Origin: Clostridia bacterium
GTDB lineage: Bacteria; Bacillota; Clostridia; Oscillospirales; CAG-272
Length of the DNA stretch: 64,000 nt
Assembly (NCBI GenBank): GCA_017502915.1
Contig: JAFVUB010000003.1
Span: 182,810-246,809, forward strand
Reading direction: 5' to 3'
Shown: positions 44,398-55,528 of the stretch, one piece after another
How the letters are laid out: each line of letters begins with the position of its first letter
Numbering within the stretch: position 1 is the first letter of the stretch
Position numbers and translations under genes: made by a program
The notes under the pieces: generated by a model
Database searches by the model: none
The model's input: the letters and a program-made list of their open reading frames with translations, nothing else
Told to the model about the DNA's origin: nothing

Positions 44398-45408
44398 TCA
44401 GCTATCCAACGCGCCTATTGCCTTTTCAATCAGCTCGTCACAGGCAAGTGACTTTATTTCAAATTCGCCGATGCTCGGAACGAGAACTACGTTGACCCTG
44501 TCGCCGTCCGCCTTTTTATCGTGGAACGTGGCGTTCTTTATTGCTGTCCAATCAAGCTCAAGCTCACGGTAAAGCTGACATTTTTTCAAGACCTGAACAA
44601 CTCTTTCTCTGATCGCCTCGCCGCACATTGGTATCATACCAAGCGCAACACATTCGCCGTGATACAACTCGCCATCGCTGACGCTTTCAATACCGTGACC
44701 GACCGTGTGACCGAAGTTCAGTATCCTGCGAAGTCCCGATTCCCTCTCGTCCTGCTCAACGATGCTCTTTTTGATCTTCAGCGAGCGAACGATTATTTCA
44801 TCCAGATTTTCGTTTATATATTCTCTTTCGATCAGCTCGAAAAGCTCTTTGTCCGAGGTCAACGACATTTTTATCGCCTCCGCCAAGCCGTTCGACATCT
44901 GCCTCTTGGGCAACGTTTTCAACAGCTCGGGGTCTATCAAGACCTTTTTCGGCTGATAAAATGCACCCACGACGTTCTTGAATCCGCCGAAATTTATAGC
45001 CGTTTTTCCGCCTATTGATGAATCTATTTGCGAAAGAAGGGTGGTGGGCAGGTTGTAAAAATCGACACCCCTCATATAAGCCGACGCGGCAAAGCCCGAA
45101 ATATCGCCAACGACGCCGCCGCCAACGGCAACGACGCAATCCTTTCTCGAAAATCCCGCGTCAAGCATAGCCTGTAACAGCTCCCCGAAGCACTCAAGGC
45201 TTTTTGAGCGTTCGCCCGCTTCAAGCGTAACTATGACCGCGCTCTTGCATTGTTCTGCAAGCCTTTTCGAATATTCTGCCGGAACGCCCGAGTCGGTCAC
45301 CACGAGGACTCTTCTTTGAAGGTCAAGCTCATCGGCTGCGCGACTTAATATACCTCTTTCAACAACTATGTCGTAGCTGCTCTCGCCCAAATTCATTCGT
45401 ATAGTCAT
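44398..45408 (-). CDS. aroB: 3-dehydroquinate synthase
   Basis: The 336-residue protein has the NAD and metal site motifs GGGVVGDISGFAAS, LPTTLLSQIDSSIGGKTAIN and NFGHTVGHGIE. It cyclises DAHP to 3-dehydroquinate. It is slightly shorter than the usual 350-360 residues but all key blocks are present. Same operon as pheA and aroA. Confidence 0.95.
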   Translation of the reverse strand: MTIRMNLGESSYDIVVERGILSRAADELDLQRRVLVVTDSGVPAEYSKRLAEQCKSAVIVTLEAGERSKSLECFGELLQAMLDAGFSRKDCVVAVGGGVVGDISGFAASAYMRGVDFYNLPTTLLSQIDSSIGGKTAINFGGFKNVVGAFYQPKKVLIDPELLKTLPKRQMSNGLAEAIKMSLTSDKELFELIEREYINENLDEIIVRSLKIKKSIVEQDERESGLRRILNFGHTVGHGIESVSDGELYHGECVALGMIPMCGEAIRERVVQVLKKCQLYRELELDWTAIKNATFHDKKADGDRVNVVLVPSIGEFEIKSLACDELIEKAIGALDS

Positions 45409-45417
45409 TTTTTCTCC

Positions 45418-46506
45418 TTATATGCGAGAATGCGGCGCAAAGCTTCCTACGATCTTGAACTTATCACAAACCGTTTTAAGCTCGTTTATCATTCTCTCGC
45501 CGACGTCATTATCGGTGACACCGTCAAGCTCGATATAGAAATAATACTGCCAAGAATCCTTCTTCAAAGGGCGGCTTCTCAGCGCCGTCATATTATATCC
45601 GTACTTGGCAAGGATGCTGATAGCACTTGCCAGCGATCCCGCCTCGTTTTTCACAGTGAACATCATAACCGAGCTCGTAAAGCTTTCGGAGCTTGCTTTG
45701 ACCTTTGACAGCACTGCAAATCTCGTTGAGTTCTCGCTACTCTTGTTTATATTGGTATCAAGGACGGTGAGCCCGTAAAGCTCTGCCGTTTCAACACTTG
45801 CGATAGCCGCCACCGTCTTATCCCCCTTGTCGGCAACCGACTTTGCCGCCACGGCAGTGTTTGATGCCTCAACAGTACTAAATCCCCGCATTTTAATATA
45901 CTCGTGACACTGACTGAGCGCCTGCGGGTGACTCGTGACTTCTTTTATATCTCCGATCTCAGCGCCCGGCACGCCGAGAAGGCTCTGATGTATCTCAAGC
46001 TCGTATATACCGTTTATATAAAGACTTCCCGAGAAGATAAGATCAATGGTCTGACCGACCTCACCTGCATAGCTGTTTTCTATAGGAAGCACCGCAACGT
46101 CGCACTCCCCATTAAGGACGGCATCATACGCCGACTTGAAGTCCTTTTTGCTGACTCTTTCGGCATCGGGAAAGATCCTTCCCGCCGCGATATGCGCAAA
46201 CGCCGCCTCAACGCCGCTGTACGCTACCTTCAAGCCGTTTTGCATACGGTACTGATACGCCCTTGAGATAGACATCAGGTTTTTGAGGTAGTCTATATAG
46301 TATCCCTTCAGGGTCTCGTCCTCGATCAGCGCCGAGTTTCGCTCTATCACAGCGTCCTCCCTCGCCTGATCCAGCACGGGAAGTCCAAACTCCTTTTTGT
46401 GCTCGTATACAAGCTCGGCTGCCTTCATTCTCTGCAAGAATAGCTCAGCCATCTTGGAATCCACCTCGTTTATGATCCTTCTTGCTTCGTCAAGCTTATT
46501 CGACAT
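45418..46506 (-). CDS. pheA: bifunctional chorismate mutase/prephenate dehydratase
   Basis: The 362-residue protein has an N-terminal AroQ chorismate mutase (RRIINEVDSKMAELFLQR), a prephenate dehydratase (LPIENSYAGEVGQT, TSHPQALSQC, NSTRFAVL) and a C-terminal ACT domain (MFTVKNEAGSLASAISIL) for phenylalanine feedback. The start is the ATG, 11 bases after AAGGAA; a GTG at 46515 is too close to it. Both branches, pheA and tyrA, are in this operon. Confidence 0.95.
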   Translation of the reverse strand: MSNKLDEARRIINEVDSKMAELFLQRMKAAELVYEHKKEFGLPVLDQAREDAVIERNSALIEDETLKGYYIDYLKNLMSISRAYQYRMQNGLKVAYSGVEAAFAHIAAGRIFPDAERVSKKDFKSAYDAVLNGECDVAVLPIENSYAGEVGQTIDLIFSGSLYINGIYELEIHQSLLGVPGAEIGDIKEVTSHPQALSQCHEYIKMRGFSTVEASNTAVAAKSVADKGDKTVAAIASVETAELYGLTVLDTNINKSSENSTRFAVLSKVKASSESFTSSVMMFTVKNEAGSLASAISILAKYGYNMTALRSRPLKKDSWQYYFYIELDGVTDNDVGERMINELKTVCDKFKIVGSFAPHSRI

Positions 46507-46523
46507 TGTTGTCACACTTCCTT

Positions 46524-47243
46524 TTACTTGATTATGAGAGTATACAGTCCTTCAAACAAAGGAACAAGATTGTATATGATGGGGGCAAACAGAATAGCGG
46601 GCAGATAATCGGCAATTTTGATCTTGGTCATTCCCATAAGGTTGGTTCCCAGCATTATGATCAATAGCGATCCCGCGCAGACCATCTCGTTGATCGCTCC
46701 TGCACTCAAGATAGGCGACACGACTCCCGCGAGCAAAACGAGTCCGCCCTGTATGACCAACACCGACACCGCCGAAAGCAGAACGCCAACGCCAAGGCTT
46801 GCGGCAAGAAAAATTGATGCAACGAGATCTAGCATCGCCTTGGTTATAAGTATCGAGTTGTCTCCCGTCAGCCCCGCTTGTATCGAGCCGGTGACCGTCA
46901 TAGAACCCACGCAGAACAAAAGCGTTGCGGTAACGAGTCCCGCTGCGAGCGAGGGGCGCGAATCACCGTCTCGCTTAAATTTGCGGTCGACCGCCAATGC
47001 AAGTCGATTTATCCCGTCGTCTATCTTCAATAGCGTTCCCACGATCGCGCCCAGCACGACCGACGGGATCAATATCAGTACGTTTTCGCCGCAAAGGCTT
47101 CCCGAAATTCCGATATACAGAGCGCAAGCGCCCAGTCCGACCATAACGGCTCGGCTGACCTTTTTGGAGATCCCCTTCTTTAAGATCATACCAAGGCAAG
47201 ACCCGACGATCACGGTAATAACGTTTACTATTACTCCTATCAT
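46524..47243 (-). CDS. DUF554 (YdfK/YqgA-like) membrane protein
   Basis: The 239-residue protein has six to seven membrane spans, beginning MIGVIVNVITVIVGSCLGMILKKGI, which matches DUF554. The family's substrate is unknown. The start was set by AGAGG upstream; the longer frame overlaps the aroF end. It is embedded in the aromatic operon, 13 bases after aroF and 17 before pheA, so a link to aromatic amino acid transport is a reasonable guess only. Confidence 0.88.
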   Translation of the reverse strand: MIGVIVNVITVIVGSCLGMILKKGISKKVSRAVMVGLGACALYIGISGSLCGENVLILIPSVVLGAIVGTLLKIDDGINRLALAVDRKFKRDGDSRPSLAAGLVTATLLFCVGSMTVTGSIQAGLTGDNSILITKAMLDLVASIFLAASLGVGVLLSAVSVLVIQGGLVLLAGVVSPILSAGAINEMVCAGSLLIIMLGTNLMGMTKIKIADYLPAILFAPIIYNLVPLFEGLYTLIIK

Positions 47244-47256
47244 ATTACCTCTACGG

Positions 47257-48285
47257 TCACAGCTGATCTGCAAGGTCAAGGATAAGACGTTCGGTCTTGT
47301 CCCAGCCGAGGCAGGGGTCGGTTATCGACTTGCCGAAAACGTGCTCGTGAAGTCCCTGTGAGCCGTCCTCGATATAGCTTTCGATCATAAGACCCTTGAC
47401 CAGCTTCTTGATGTCTTGGTTGCTGTTTCGGCTGTTAACTACGTCCTTGGCAATTCTTATTTGCTCGAGGTACTTCTTACCCGAGTTGTTGTGATTAGTG
47501 TCAACTATGACCGAAGGATTCGCAAGTCCCGACTTCTCGTAAAGCTCGTTGACGCGCAGAAGATCCTCGTAATGATAGTTCGATGCGCTTCTTCCGGCGT
47601 AGTCAACGTAACCGCGAAGTATGGCGTGGGCGTAGGGATTTCCCTCACTCTCAACCTCCCAGCCGCGATAGAGGAAGGTGTGGCTTGCCTGCGCGGCGGT
47701 GATGGCGTTCATCATAACGCTCAGATCCCCGCCCGTGGGATTCTTCATACCAACGGGAGCCTCGATCCCGCTTGCCGTAAGTCTGTGCTGCTGGTTTTCG
47801 ACCGATCTGGCTCCGATAGCAACGTAGGAAAGGATATCCGAAAGGTAACGGTAATTTTCCGGATAGAGCATCTCGTCGGCGCAAGAGAAATCGTACTCGC
47901 GCAGTGCTGCCAGGTGAAGCTCTCTTATGGCAACGATGCCCTTGTACATATCGGGCTTTGCGTCGGGATCGGGCTGATGAAGCATACCCTTGTATCCCTG
48001 CCCCGTCGTTCTCGGCTTATTCGTATATATTCTGGGAATTATTATCATCTTGTCCTTGACCTGATCCTCAAGTCTTCTGAGTCTTGAAATATATTCAAGG
48101 ACCGGCTCTTTGTGGTCTGCCGAGCAGGGGCCGACGATCAGAAGAAACTTATCCGATTCTCCCGTAAAAACGGCTTTGAGCTGCTCGTCACGGGCGGCTT
48201 TTACTGCCTCCATCTTCTCGGTGAGGGGGAATTCCTTTTTGACCTCCTGCGGAATAGGAAGCTTTCTGTGAAAATTCATACGCAT
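47257..48285 (-). CDS. aroF: DAHP synthase, class I alpha (AroFGH type)
   Basis: The 342-residue protein has LLIVGPCSADHKEP (metal/PEP), YTNKPRTTGQGYKG and SCADEMLYP. It condenses PEP and erythrose 4-phosphate, the first step of the shikimate pathway. The feedback specificity cannot be read directly. Start chosen after the attenuator at an ATG preceded by a weak AGAG; an ATG two codons in is equally possible. It lies at the head of the operon behind the Phe/Tyr attenuator. Confidence 0.94.
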   Translation of the reverse strand: MRMNFHRKLPIPQEVKKEFPLTEKMEAVKAARDEQLKAVFTGESDKFLLIVGPCSADHKEPVLEYISRLRRLEDQVKDKMIIIPRIYTNKPRTTGQGYKGMLHQPDPDAKPDMYKGIVAIRELHLAALREYDFSCADEMLYPENYRYLSDILSYVAIGARSVENQQHRLTASGIEAPVGMKNPTGGDLSVMMNAITAAQASHTFLYRGWEVESEGNPYAHAILRGYVDYAGRSASNYHYEDLLRVNELYEKSGLANPSVIVDTNHNNSGKKYLEQIRIAKDVVNSRNSNQDIKKLVKGLMIESYIEDGSQGLHEHVFGKSITDPCLGWDKTERLILDLADQL

Positions 48286-48320
48286 GGCTTTGTCTCTACT
48301 TTCATATAGGTTTTTCAAAC

Positions 48321-48419
48321 AAAAAGACCGCAATCTTTACGCCAAAAGCATAACGAATGCGGACTGTCCGTTTATTCGATCCAAAATCAGTTTTCGGATA
48401 TCAAGAAGACGGGCAGTCC
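48321..48419 (-). promoter_or_regulatory. three-segment transcription attenuator of the aromatic operon
   Basis: On the minus-strand RNA, segment A (48419-48410, GGACTGCCCG) lies in the last codons of the leader peptide. Segment B (48370-48358) can pair with A as an antiterminator or with segment C (48332-48325) as a terminator: stem TCCGCA/TGCGG extended by TTATGC/GCGTAA, then TCTTTTTG. A:B and B:C exclude each other because both use 48361-48365. Confidence 0.85.
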
Positions 48420-48463
48420 TTAGCAAAATAATAAAAGTAAAAGAAGAACTTATTATTCATCAT
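48401..48463 (-). CDS. Phe/Tyr-rich leader peptide
   Basis: The 20-codon frame starts with two ATGs and encodes a run KFFFYFYYF (five Phe, three Tyr) followed by AKDCPSS and a TGA. AAGGGAG lies 9 bases before the first ATG. Codons for Phe and Tyr sit just before segment A of the attenuator, so a ribosome waiting for either charged tRNA would leave segment A free and allow antitermination. It is too short to be made as a functional protein. Confidence 0.85.
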   Translation of the reverse strand: MMNNKFFFYFYYFAKDCPSS

Positions 48464-48500
48464 GACTGCTATCTCCCTTCCGTGATCTTTACGATATCCT

Positions 48501-48529
48501 ATTGTACTCCCCTTTTTTTTAATTGTCAA
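48501..48529 (-). promoter_or_regulatory. promoter of the aromatic operon
   Basis: On the minus strand TTGACA (48529-48524), 17 bases, TACAAT (48506-48501), about 30-40 bases before the leader peptide. Confidence 0.85.
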
Positions 48530-48594
48530 GAGGTTTTTGAATATTTATACCGCAAAAAACTGTTTTTTTTACAAATGACTCTTACAAAAACTAA

Positions 48595-48619
48595 CCGGAC
48601 CGCAGAATCTGCGGTCCGG
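48595..48619 (-). terminator. hpf terminator
   Basis: The stem CCGGACCGCAGA with its complement is followed by TTAGTTTTTTGT on the minus strand. Confidence 0.85.
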
Positions 48620-48633
48620 CAATTAAAGTGAAT

Positions 48634-49164
48634 CTATTCTTCTTTTGTGGGCGAGATCAATCCGTACTCGCCGTCCCGTCTTTCGTAAACGACACACGTG
48701 TCTCCCGTTTCGGAGTTTTCAAAAACGTAAAAACCGTGATCCAGAAGCTTCATCTGCATGATAGCTTCCTCAACCGACATCGGCTTGAAGTAAAATTCCT
48801 TTTTCTTGATCTTGAACTCGGGAACTTCCTCTATTACATCAAGAGCCGTATCCGGAACCTCGAACGCCGCCTGACGGATCCTCTTTCCAAGTCTCGTCTT
48901 AAACTTTCTGATCTGCCTTTCGATGGCCTCTATATCGCGGTCAAGCGCATCGCGGAAGGTATCTTCCTCTGCCTCGCCGCGGAAAAGGGTGTTTGAAGCG
49001 TTTATCGTAAGCTCAATTCTTTCCTTGTTTTTTCTTCGGCTGAAGGTGACGGTCGCCGCCCCCTCGTCGTAAAAATACTTGTCAAGCTTTGTTAGTTTCT
49101 TTGCAACAAGAGCCTTCATGTCCTCAGAAACCGACATTTGTCTTCCGACTGTTGTGATCTTCAT
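48634..49164 (-). CDS. hpf: ribosome hibernation-promoting factor, long form
   Basis: The 176-residue protein has an N-terminal RaiA/YfiA domain (about 1-100) and a C-terminal dimerisation domain (KEFYFKPMSVEEAIMQMKLLDHGFYVF region). The long form pairs 70S ribosomes into inactive 100S dimers in stationary phase. The insert between the domains is typical in length. GAGGG precedes the ATG. Monocistronic. Confidence 0.94.
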   Translation of the reverse strand: MKITTVGRQMSVSEDMKALVAKKLTKLDKYFYDEGAATVTFSRRKNKERIELTINASNTLFRGEAEEDTFRDALDRDIEAIERQIRKFKTRLGKRIRQAAFEVPDTALDVIEEVPEFKIKKKEFYFKPMSVEEAIMQMKLLDHGFYVFENSETGDTCVVYERRDGEYGLISPTKEE

Positions 49165-49312
49165 ATTTCAACCCTCCATGAGTTTTTGGGGAGGCTCAGG
49201 AGTACCCAGCCTCCTTATTTGAATTATAGCATACCGAAGCAAATTTGTAAAGTGTAAATTAATAATATTACTTGATTTTTGCAAATTTTGTGCAAAATAA
49301 CCATAAATCTAA

Positions 49313-51385
<2,073 letters not shown>

Positions 51386-51389
51386 ATAT

Positions 51390-51432
51390 AATAAAGCAAC
51401 GCTATCTCGTTTCGAGATAGCGTTGCTTTATT
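51390..51432. terminator. bidirectional terminator of ligA and the SipW cluster
   Basis: The stem AATAAAGCAACGCTATCTCG with its complement, 3-base loop. The stop codon of the last cluster gene (51428-51430) lies in the stem. Confidence 0.9.
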
Positions 51433-52000
51433 CAAGTGCGGGGGCTTCCTCGGGAGGCGGCAAAGTAATACCGCTCGCTCCAACCGTTACGGTCGAGTCA
51501 AATTCTATGGTCTCCAAGGCGGACATTCCCCACTTGGCAATAAAGATGACACGTACGTCGTCCTCGGCGACAATTTTTATAGTGAAGGGATTGTTGCCGA
51601 CTGTCTCATCGTTGCTGATCGGGGCTGTGGGATAGTGGTTCAAATTAACGGCATGGATATCGCAATATCCCTTCGACGCGGTCGATCCCTCAACGATCGA
51701 GAAGGACGCGGTGTAGGTCTTTCCCTGCTCGAGCCAACAACCGAGCCTTCCGTTACCATAATCGGTGAGGTCTATCCTGTTCCCCTCGGAATCCGTTATC
51801 AGCATATCAAGATCGAAGGAAGCACTTTCGATAACGTTATTCGTGCTGGAAAGATTAGTGTTGAACCAAGCAAATGTCATAGAGCACAACGCCACAACGC
51901 AAATAAGGATACTGACACAAGAGACGATCAATCCCTGCAAAAACATCTTGTCTGTTTTTTTATCGTCGCTTTTAGCGAATATAGAAAATACATTTTTCAA
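51428..52000 (-). CDS. SipW-type secreted substrate (TasA-like), last gene of the cluster
   Basis: The 190-residue protein has a hydrophobic signal (about 25-50) ending CSMTFAWFNTNLSS, the A-W-F signature recognised by SipW-type signal peptidases, then a beta-rich domain as in TasA/camelysin. The start is TTG, 6 bases after a perfect AGGAGGT; no in-frame ATG is near. The N-terminus before the signal is longer than usual (about 25 residues). It is likely exported and surface-associated. Confidence 0.85.
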   Translation of the reverse strand: MKNVFSIFAKSDDKKTDKMFLQGLIVSCVSILICVVALCSMTFAWFNTNLSSTNNVIESASFDLDMLITDSEGNRIDLTDYGNGRLGCWLEQGKTYTASFSIVEGSTASKGYCDIHAVNLNHYPTAPISNDETVGNNPFTIKIVAEDDVRVIFIAKWGMSALETIEFDSTVTVGASGITLPPPEEAPALE

Positions 52001-52037
52001 GAATTGACCTCCTCTCAAAAAAATCAGTGAATTTTAT

Positions 52038-52108
52038 CGGTGATCAAGAGACACGAAACGTTCACTCGTGCCCCTTGATCACCGCCCAACTCCCCGAAGG
52101 GAGTTGGG
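52038..52108 (-). promoter_or_regulatory. paired intercistronic hairpins within the SipW cluster
   Basis: Hairpin 1: CCCAACTCC/GGAGTTGGG (52085-52108). Hairpin 2: CGGTGATCAAG/CTTGATCACCG (52038-52084) with an inner stem. On the minus strand the second is followed by TTTTTTT near 52016-52022. They may partly terminate transcription before the last gene or stabilise the upstream message. Confidence 0.6.
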
Positions 52109-52134
52109 ATCGGTTAACAATCGATTGCTTTCAA

Positions 52135-54666
52135 TCACGCAACAACGTTTCCGTTGGCATCATAATAAATGGAATTGTCGAATCCGTAAAGAACGGGAGC
52201 CTTACCGGAATTTACAAACGTATTACCATTTCCATAGATATTCACATTCAAAGTGGAATCATCTTTGCCTTCTGCGGTATAATTGTGAACCCAGAAGCAA
52301 TACTTTCCTTCCAGCGTGCTATCTTCAATGGTAATGTTGTTCATATCATAACCGGAGTTAAATGCACGAACAGCAATATACGAAGATTTCAAGGTGGAAT
52401 TCTTAACGTTCAGGGTAGCAGTTCCCCAGTTGTTGAGGTGAGCTGCAAAGCTCATATCCGTTCCGGTGGTATTAGTGGTAACACCGTCCAAATTAAGGAC
52501 GCCGCCGGCGGTAATATCAAAGATGGTAGCCATCGCGCCCCAACCCTGATTGTTCTTTGCAACAAGCTCCAAGGAACCGTTCTTGACCGTCAAATTGCCT
52601 TTAACAAGGAAGAGCTCCTGGTTGCCGGTCTTATCGGCGGTTGCAGAAATCTTATAGCCGTTCAGATCAAGATAAGCCTCAACGCCTGCGGGAACGGTAA
52701 TGGTGTTGTCGGCATCGACCTCGATGTCCTTGACCAGGATAGCGATATCGCCGTTCTGAATAGCTGCTGCGAGCTCATCGGCAGTATCAACGAAGACGTA
52801 GCTTATGCTGCTATCCTCGGTATAGCGATATACGCCATACTCGCCGTTAAACTGACAAGAAGTCGAAATGGTTACGTTCTCGCGGTCGCCGTAATATCCG
52901 CCGCCAAAGGCAACGTTTCCGTTATAAACACCGCCGTTGAGAGCGATATTTACGCCGGCAAAGCTATCGCCGTAGGAATACGAATAGATAGCAAGATTGT
53001 AGGTCTCCTCGGTCGAGATAAGGGTTCCGCCGTTGACCGTGAGGTTAACGAGCTTCTTGCTGGCAGAGTTGCTGCCGGGAAGCTGTACCCAAACTGCACG
53101 AGTACCGGTGACGGTACCGCCGTTGATAGTAACGTTGGTTGCAGTCTTATCGCTGTTTGCGAACATACGGATAGCATTCTTTCCGCAGCCGTCGATATAG
53201 CTACCGTCGTTGATAACGACGTCAGCGCCGGGATAGCAGTCGATAGCGTAGGATGCGCCGCCGGCTGCAGTCGTGTTCTCGATCTTGGCGTTGTTTACGA
53301 TAAGCTTACCCTCTGCCTTGATCGTGTTGTTTGCATATCCGGGGAAAGGACGCTGACCCTCGCCGCCCCACTCGGTATCGGGGTTGGTTGCTACGAAGGT
53401 AACCGTTCCGTTCTGGATCATAAGGCTGGCGCCGTTCTTGATCTGGATAAGATAAGAGGTGGTGGCAGCAGTCGAGATGCCCGAGAGGGTGTATCCGTTG
53501 AGGTTCAGAACGGTGTCCTTGGTTATTACCAGAGGAGCATCGGTCAGGTCAACGTTTCCGTTGAGCTGGACAACTCCGCCCTTTGCAACGAGCTCTGCAA
53601 GAGACTCGGCACTCTCTGCCTTTTCACCGTTATTATAGGTGAAGGAGAAGGGGCTGAAGTGGGTGGTCTCAAAGGTGATGATACCGGTTGCACTGTTATA
53701 ATCGTAATCGGTGAGGACCTCTCCGTTGTGCTTAACGCTCGTGAGGTTAAGTCCGGTTCCGATCTCGACCGAAACGGTGTAAACGACAGTTCCGTTCGCT
53801 ACAACCTTTTCACCGTCCTTCTTTAGGGTGATATCAAGCGTTGCGGTGACGTTACCCTCGGAGTCGGTAGTGAGCTCCATTTCGGTGGTCTCGAGGTCAT
53901 AGTTACCTGCGGGAGCATCGGCAGGGATGTTAACGCCTGCGTTATCGGTGTTGAGAAGAGTATCCTCGGTTCTGTTTTCAGGCAGAACTGCGTTGGTAAT
54001 GTTTACCTCGGGGAATTCTGCTCCGTCATCGTAGTCGTCTCCAAAGCTATCGTTCTCCGAAGAAAGCTGGGTTGCAACCAGAACGACCGAGAAGGAAGAG
54101 CCGATAGACTTATTCTGATACTCGTTACCTGCCGTCTCCTGCATCTTGAGAGCAAGAGTTACGGTGTGGTTTTCGGCGGCGGCAAGCTTGCCGGAGCCGG
54201 TGGTGTTAAGATTTGCGAGAACCTCAGTCAGAGTTCCGATCTTGTTTGCATCGGTAAGTGCTGCACGGTCGGCAACCTGAACTGCGGGATCGACGTAGTA
54301 AACGTCAATGACGTCGGCAAGATCCGAAACCTCGCCGTTTGCAACGATCATGACCTTATACTTAAGAGCCAGAGTGCCCTTGTTCTCGATCTTTATGTGA
54401 CGAACCGAAACGTATCCGGGCTCCCACTTATCGTAGTTGAAGATAGCGCCGGTGGATGCATCGGTCCAGGTAGCTGCCGAGGGATCGACAGTACCGTCTG
54501 CCCAGTACATCTCAACGTCAAGAGTGCCGGACTTTATAATGTTTCCGCCGCTCGTAACGCTGTCGGTAAACCAGGCGAAGGTCGTTCCAACGAGCATGGC
54601 AAAGCAAAGAAGCAGAGCCACAACGCTCGACAGAAGCGCACGCTTGGTCGTTTTAGTGTTAATCAT
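52135..54666 (-). CDS. large SipW-type substrate with TasA-like and beta-helix domains
   Basis: The 843-residue protein has a signal ending LVGTTFAWFTDSVTSG and a TasA-like domain (about 30-180). Linkers follow, then a right-handed beta-helix made of repeats such as LNLNGYTLSG and NGTVTF (about 330-843). It has no LPxTG anchor. It is much longer than TasA (about 260 residues) and is probably the main extracellular structural or adhesive component. The start follows AAGGAG; a longer frame to 54708 has no ribosome site. Confidence 0.88.
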   Translation of the reverse strand: MINTKTTKRALLSSVVALLLCFAMLVGTTFAWFTDSVTSGGNIIKSGTLDVEMYWADGTVDPSAATWTDASTGAIFNYDKWEPGYVSVRHIKIENKGTLALKYKVMIVANGEVSDLADVIDVYYVDPAVQVADRAALTDANKIGTLTEVLANLNTTGSGKLAAAENHTVTLALKMQETAGNEYQNKSIGSSFSVVLVATQLSSENDSFGDDYDDGAEFPEVNITNAVLPENRTEDTLLNTDNAGVNIPADAPAGNYDLETTEMELTTDSEGNVTATLDITLKKDGEKVVANGTVVYTVSVEIGTGLNLTSVKHNGEVLTDYDYNSATGIITFETTHFSPFSFTYNNGEKAESAESLAELVAKGGVVQLNGNVDLTDAPLVITKDTVLNLNGYTLSGISTAATTSYLIQIKNGASLMIQNGTVTFVATNPDTEWGGEGQRPFPGYANNTIKAEGKLIVNNAKIENTTAAGGASYAIDCYPGADVVINDGSYIDGCGKNAIRMFANSDKTATNVTINGGTVTGTRAVWVQLPGSNSASKKLVNLTVNGGTLISTEETYNLAIYSYSYGDSFAGVNIALNGGVYNGNVAFGGGYYGDRENVTISTSCQFNGEYGVYRYTEDSSISYVFVDTADELAAAIQNGDIAILVKDIEVDADNTITVPAGVEAYLDLNGYKISATADKTGNQELFLVKGNLTVKNGSLELVAKNNQGWGAMATIFDITAGGVLNLDGVTTNTTGTDMSFAAHLNNWGTATLNVKNSTLKSSYIAVRAFNSGYDMNNITIEDSTLEGKYCFWVHNYTAEGKDDSTLNVNIYGNGNTFVNSGKAPVLYGFDNSIYYDANGNVVA

Positions 54667-54723
54667 TGTAATTTTCTCCTTGAATATTATTATTATAAGA
54701 CGAATCAACGGTGCAACAAGGTG

Positions 54724-55521
54724 TCACCGTTCGTCATTCTCTACCCTGTCTTGACAAGGGCAAGGGGCATCGTCGCCTGAAGCCGTTTCATCGCGATATA
54801 GCAGATCAGCTTCTCCTTGCTTTGCAAGCTGAGCCTTAAGCTCAAGAAGCTCTGCCATCATACGCTGAGTCTCGGCACGCTCCTCCTCTATCTTATCTCT
54901 TTCTGCCTGCATGACCGCCATTTGCTCGCGCTTATATTTGCGGAACAGACGTATCACGTTTATGCCGTTATAGAGAATAAGAAGCAGAAAAGGCACGAGA
55001 ATACATATGCTATAACCTTGTGTCGTCTTCACGAATGCAAAGAAATTTCCAACCCCGGGAAGCTTTCCCACGTATTTGCCCAAAACGTATTCGGGATCTA
55101 CGAGGGCTTCATCATCAACGCCCTTGTTCGTACCAAAGGTAACGTAACCGAGAACCTTGCCTGAATTACTTTTCTTTACCTCGCGAATCATATGTGTGAC
55201 GGTCTCCCCCTGGCTTTCGGAATTGGCTGAGATAAACGAAATTATCTCATCCTTCTGCAAGCTCGTGGGATCGTCCACGTTTTTGATAATAACGATATCT
55301 CCTGCATTGAAATGTACGTCCATATGAGCGTTCTTATCAGAGAGGCTCATTGAATCTGTACGTACTATGTAGAACTTAAAGCCGAAGATATCGCGGCCGT
55401 TTCTGTTGTCAACGGTACTTACCGTAACTATCGTGAATATCATCATAAAGACGGTAAAGGCGACCAACAACCAAGTTAAGATCTTCAATGAGATATTCAA
55501 TATTTTTTTCACTGTTCCCAT
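54724..55521 (-). CDS. sipW: SipW-type signal peptidase I, paralogue 1
   Basis: The 265-residue protein has an N-terminal membrane span, the catalytic Ser in YIVRTDSMSLSD (ER-type peptidase), GDIVIIKNV, and His in VTHMIREV replacing the bacterial Lys. A second span (about 170-190) and a C-terminal coiled coil (about 200-250, KREQMAVMQAERDKIEEERAE) follow. It processes the A-x-F-type signals in this cluster. It lies 8 bases after the 195-residue substrate gene. Confidence 0.9.
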   Translation of the reverse strand: MGTVKKILNISLKILTWLLVAFTVFMMIFTIVTVSTVDNRNGRDIFGFKFYIVRTDSMSLSDKNAHMDVHFNAGDIVIIKNVDDPTSLQKDEIISFISANSESQGETVTHMIREVKKSNSGKVLGYVTFGTNKGVDDEALVDPEYVLGKYVGKLPGVGNFFAFVKTTQGYSICILVPFLLLILYNGINVIRLFRKYKREQMAVMQAERDKIEEERAETQRMMAELLELKAQLAKQGEADLLYRDETASGDDAPCPCQDRVENDER

Positions 55522-55528
55522 TATCGGA

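Noticed and set aside
52027..53826. 599-codon frame opposite the beta-helix protein
   Set aside because: Repeat-derived shadow of the coding strand; its composition follows the antisense of Asn/Thr-rich repeats.
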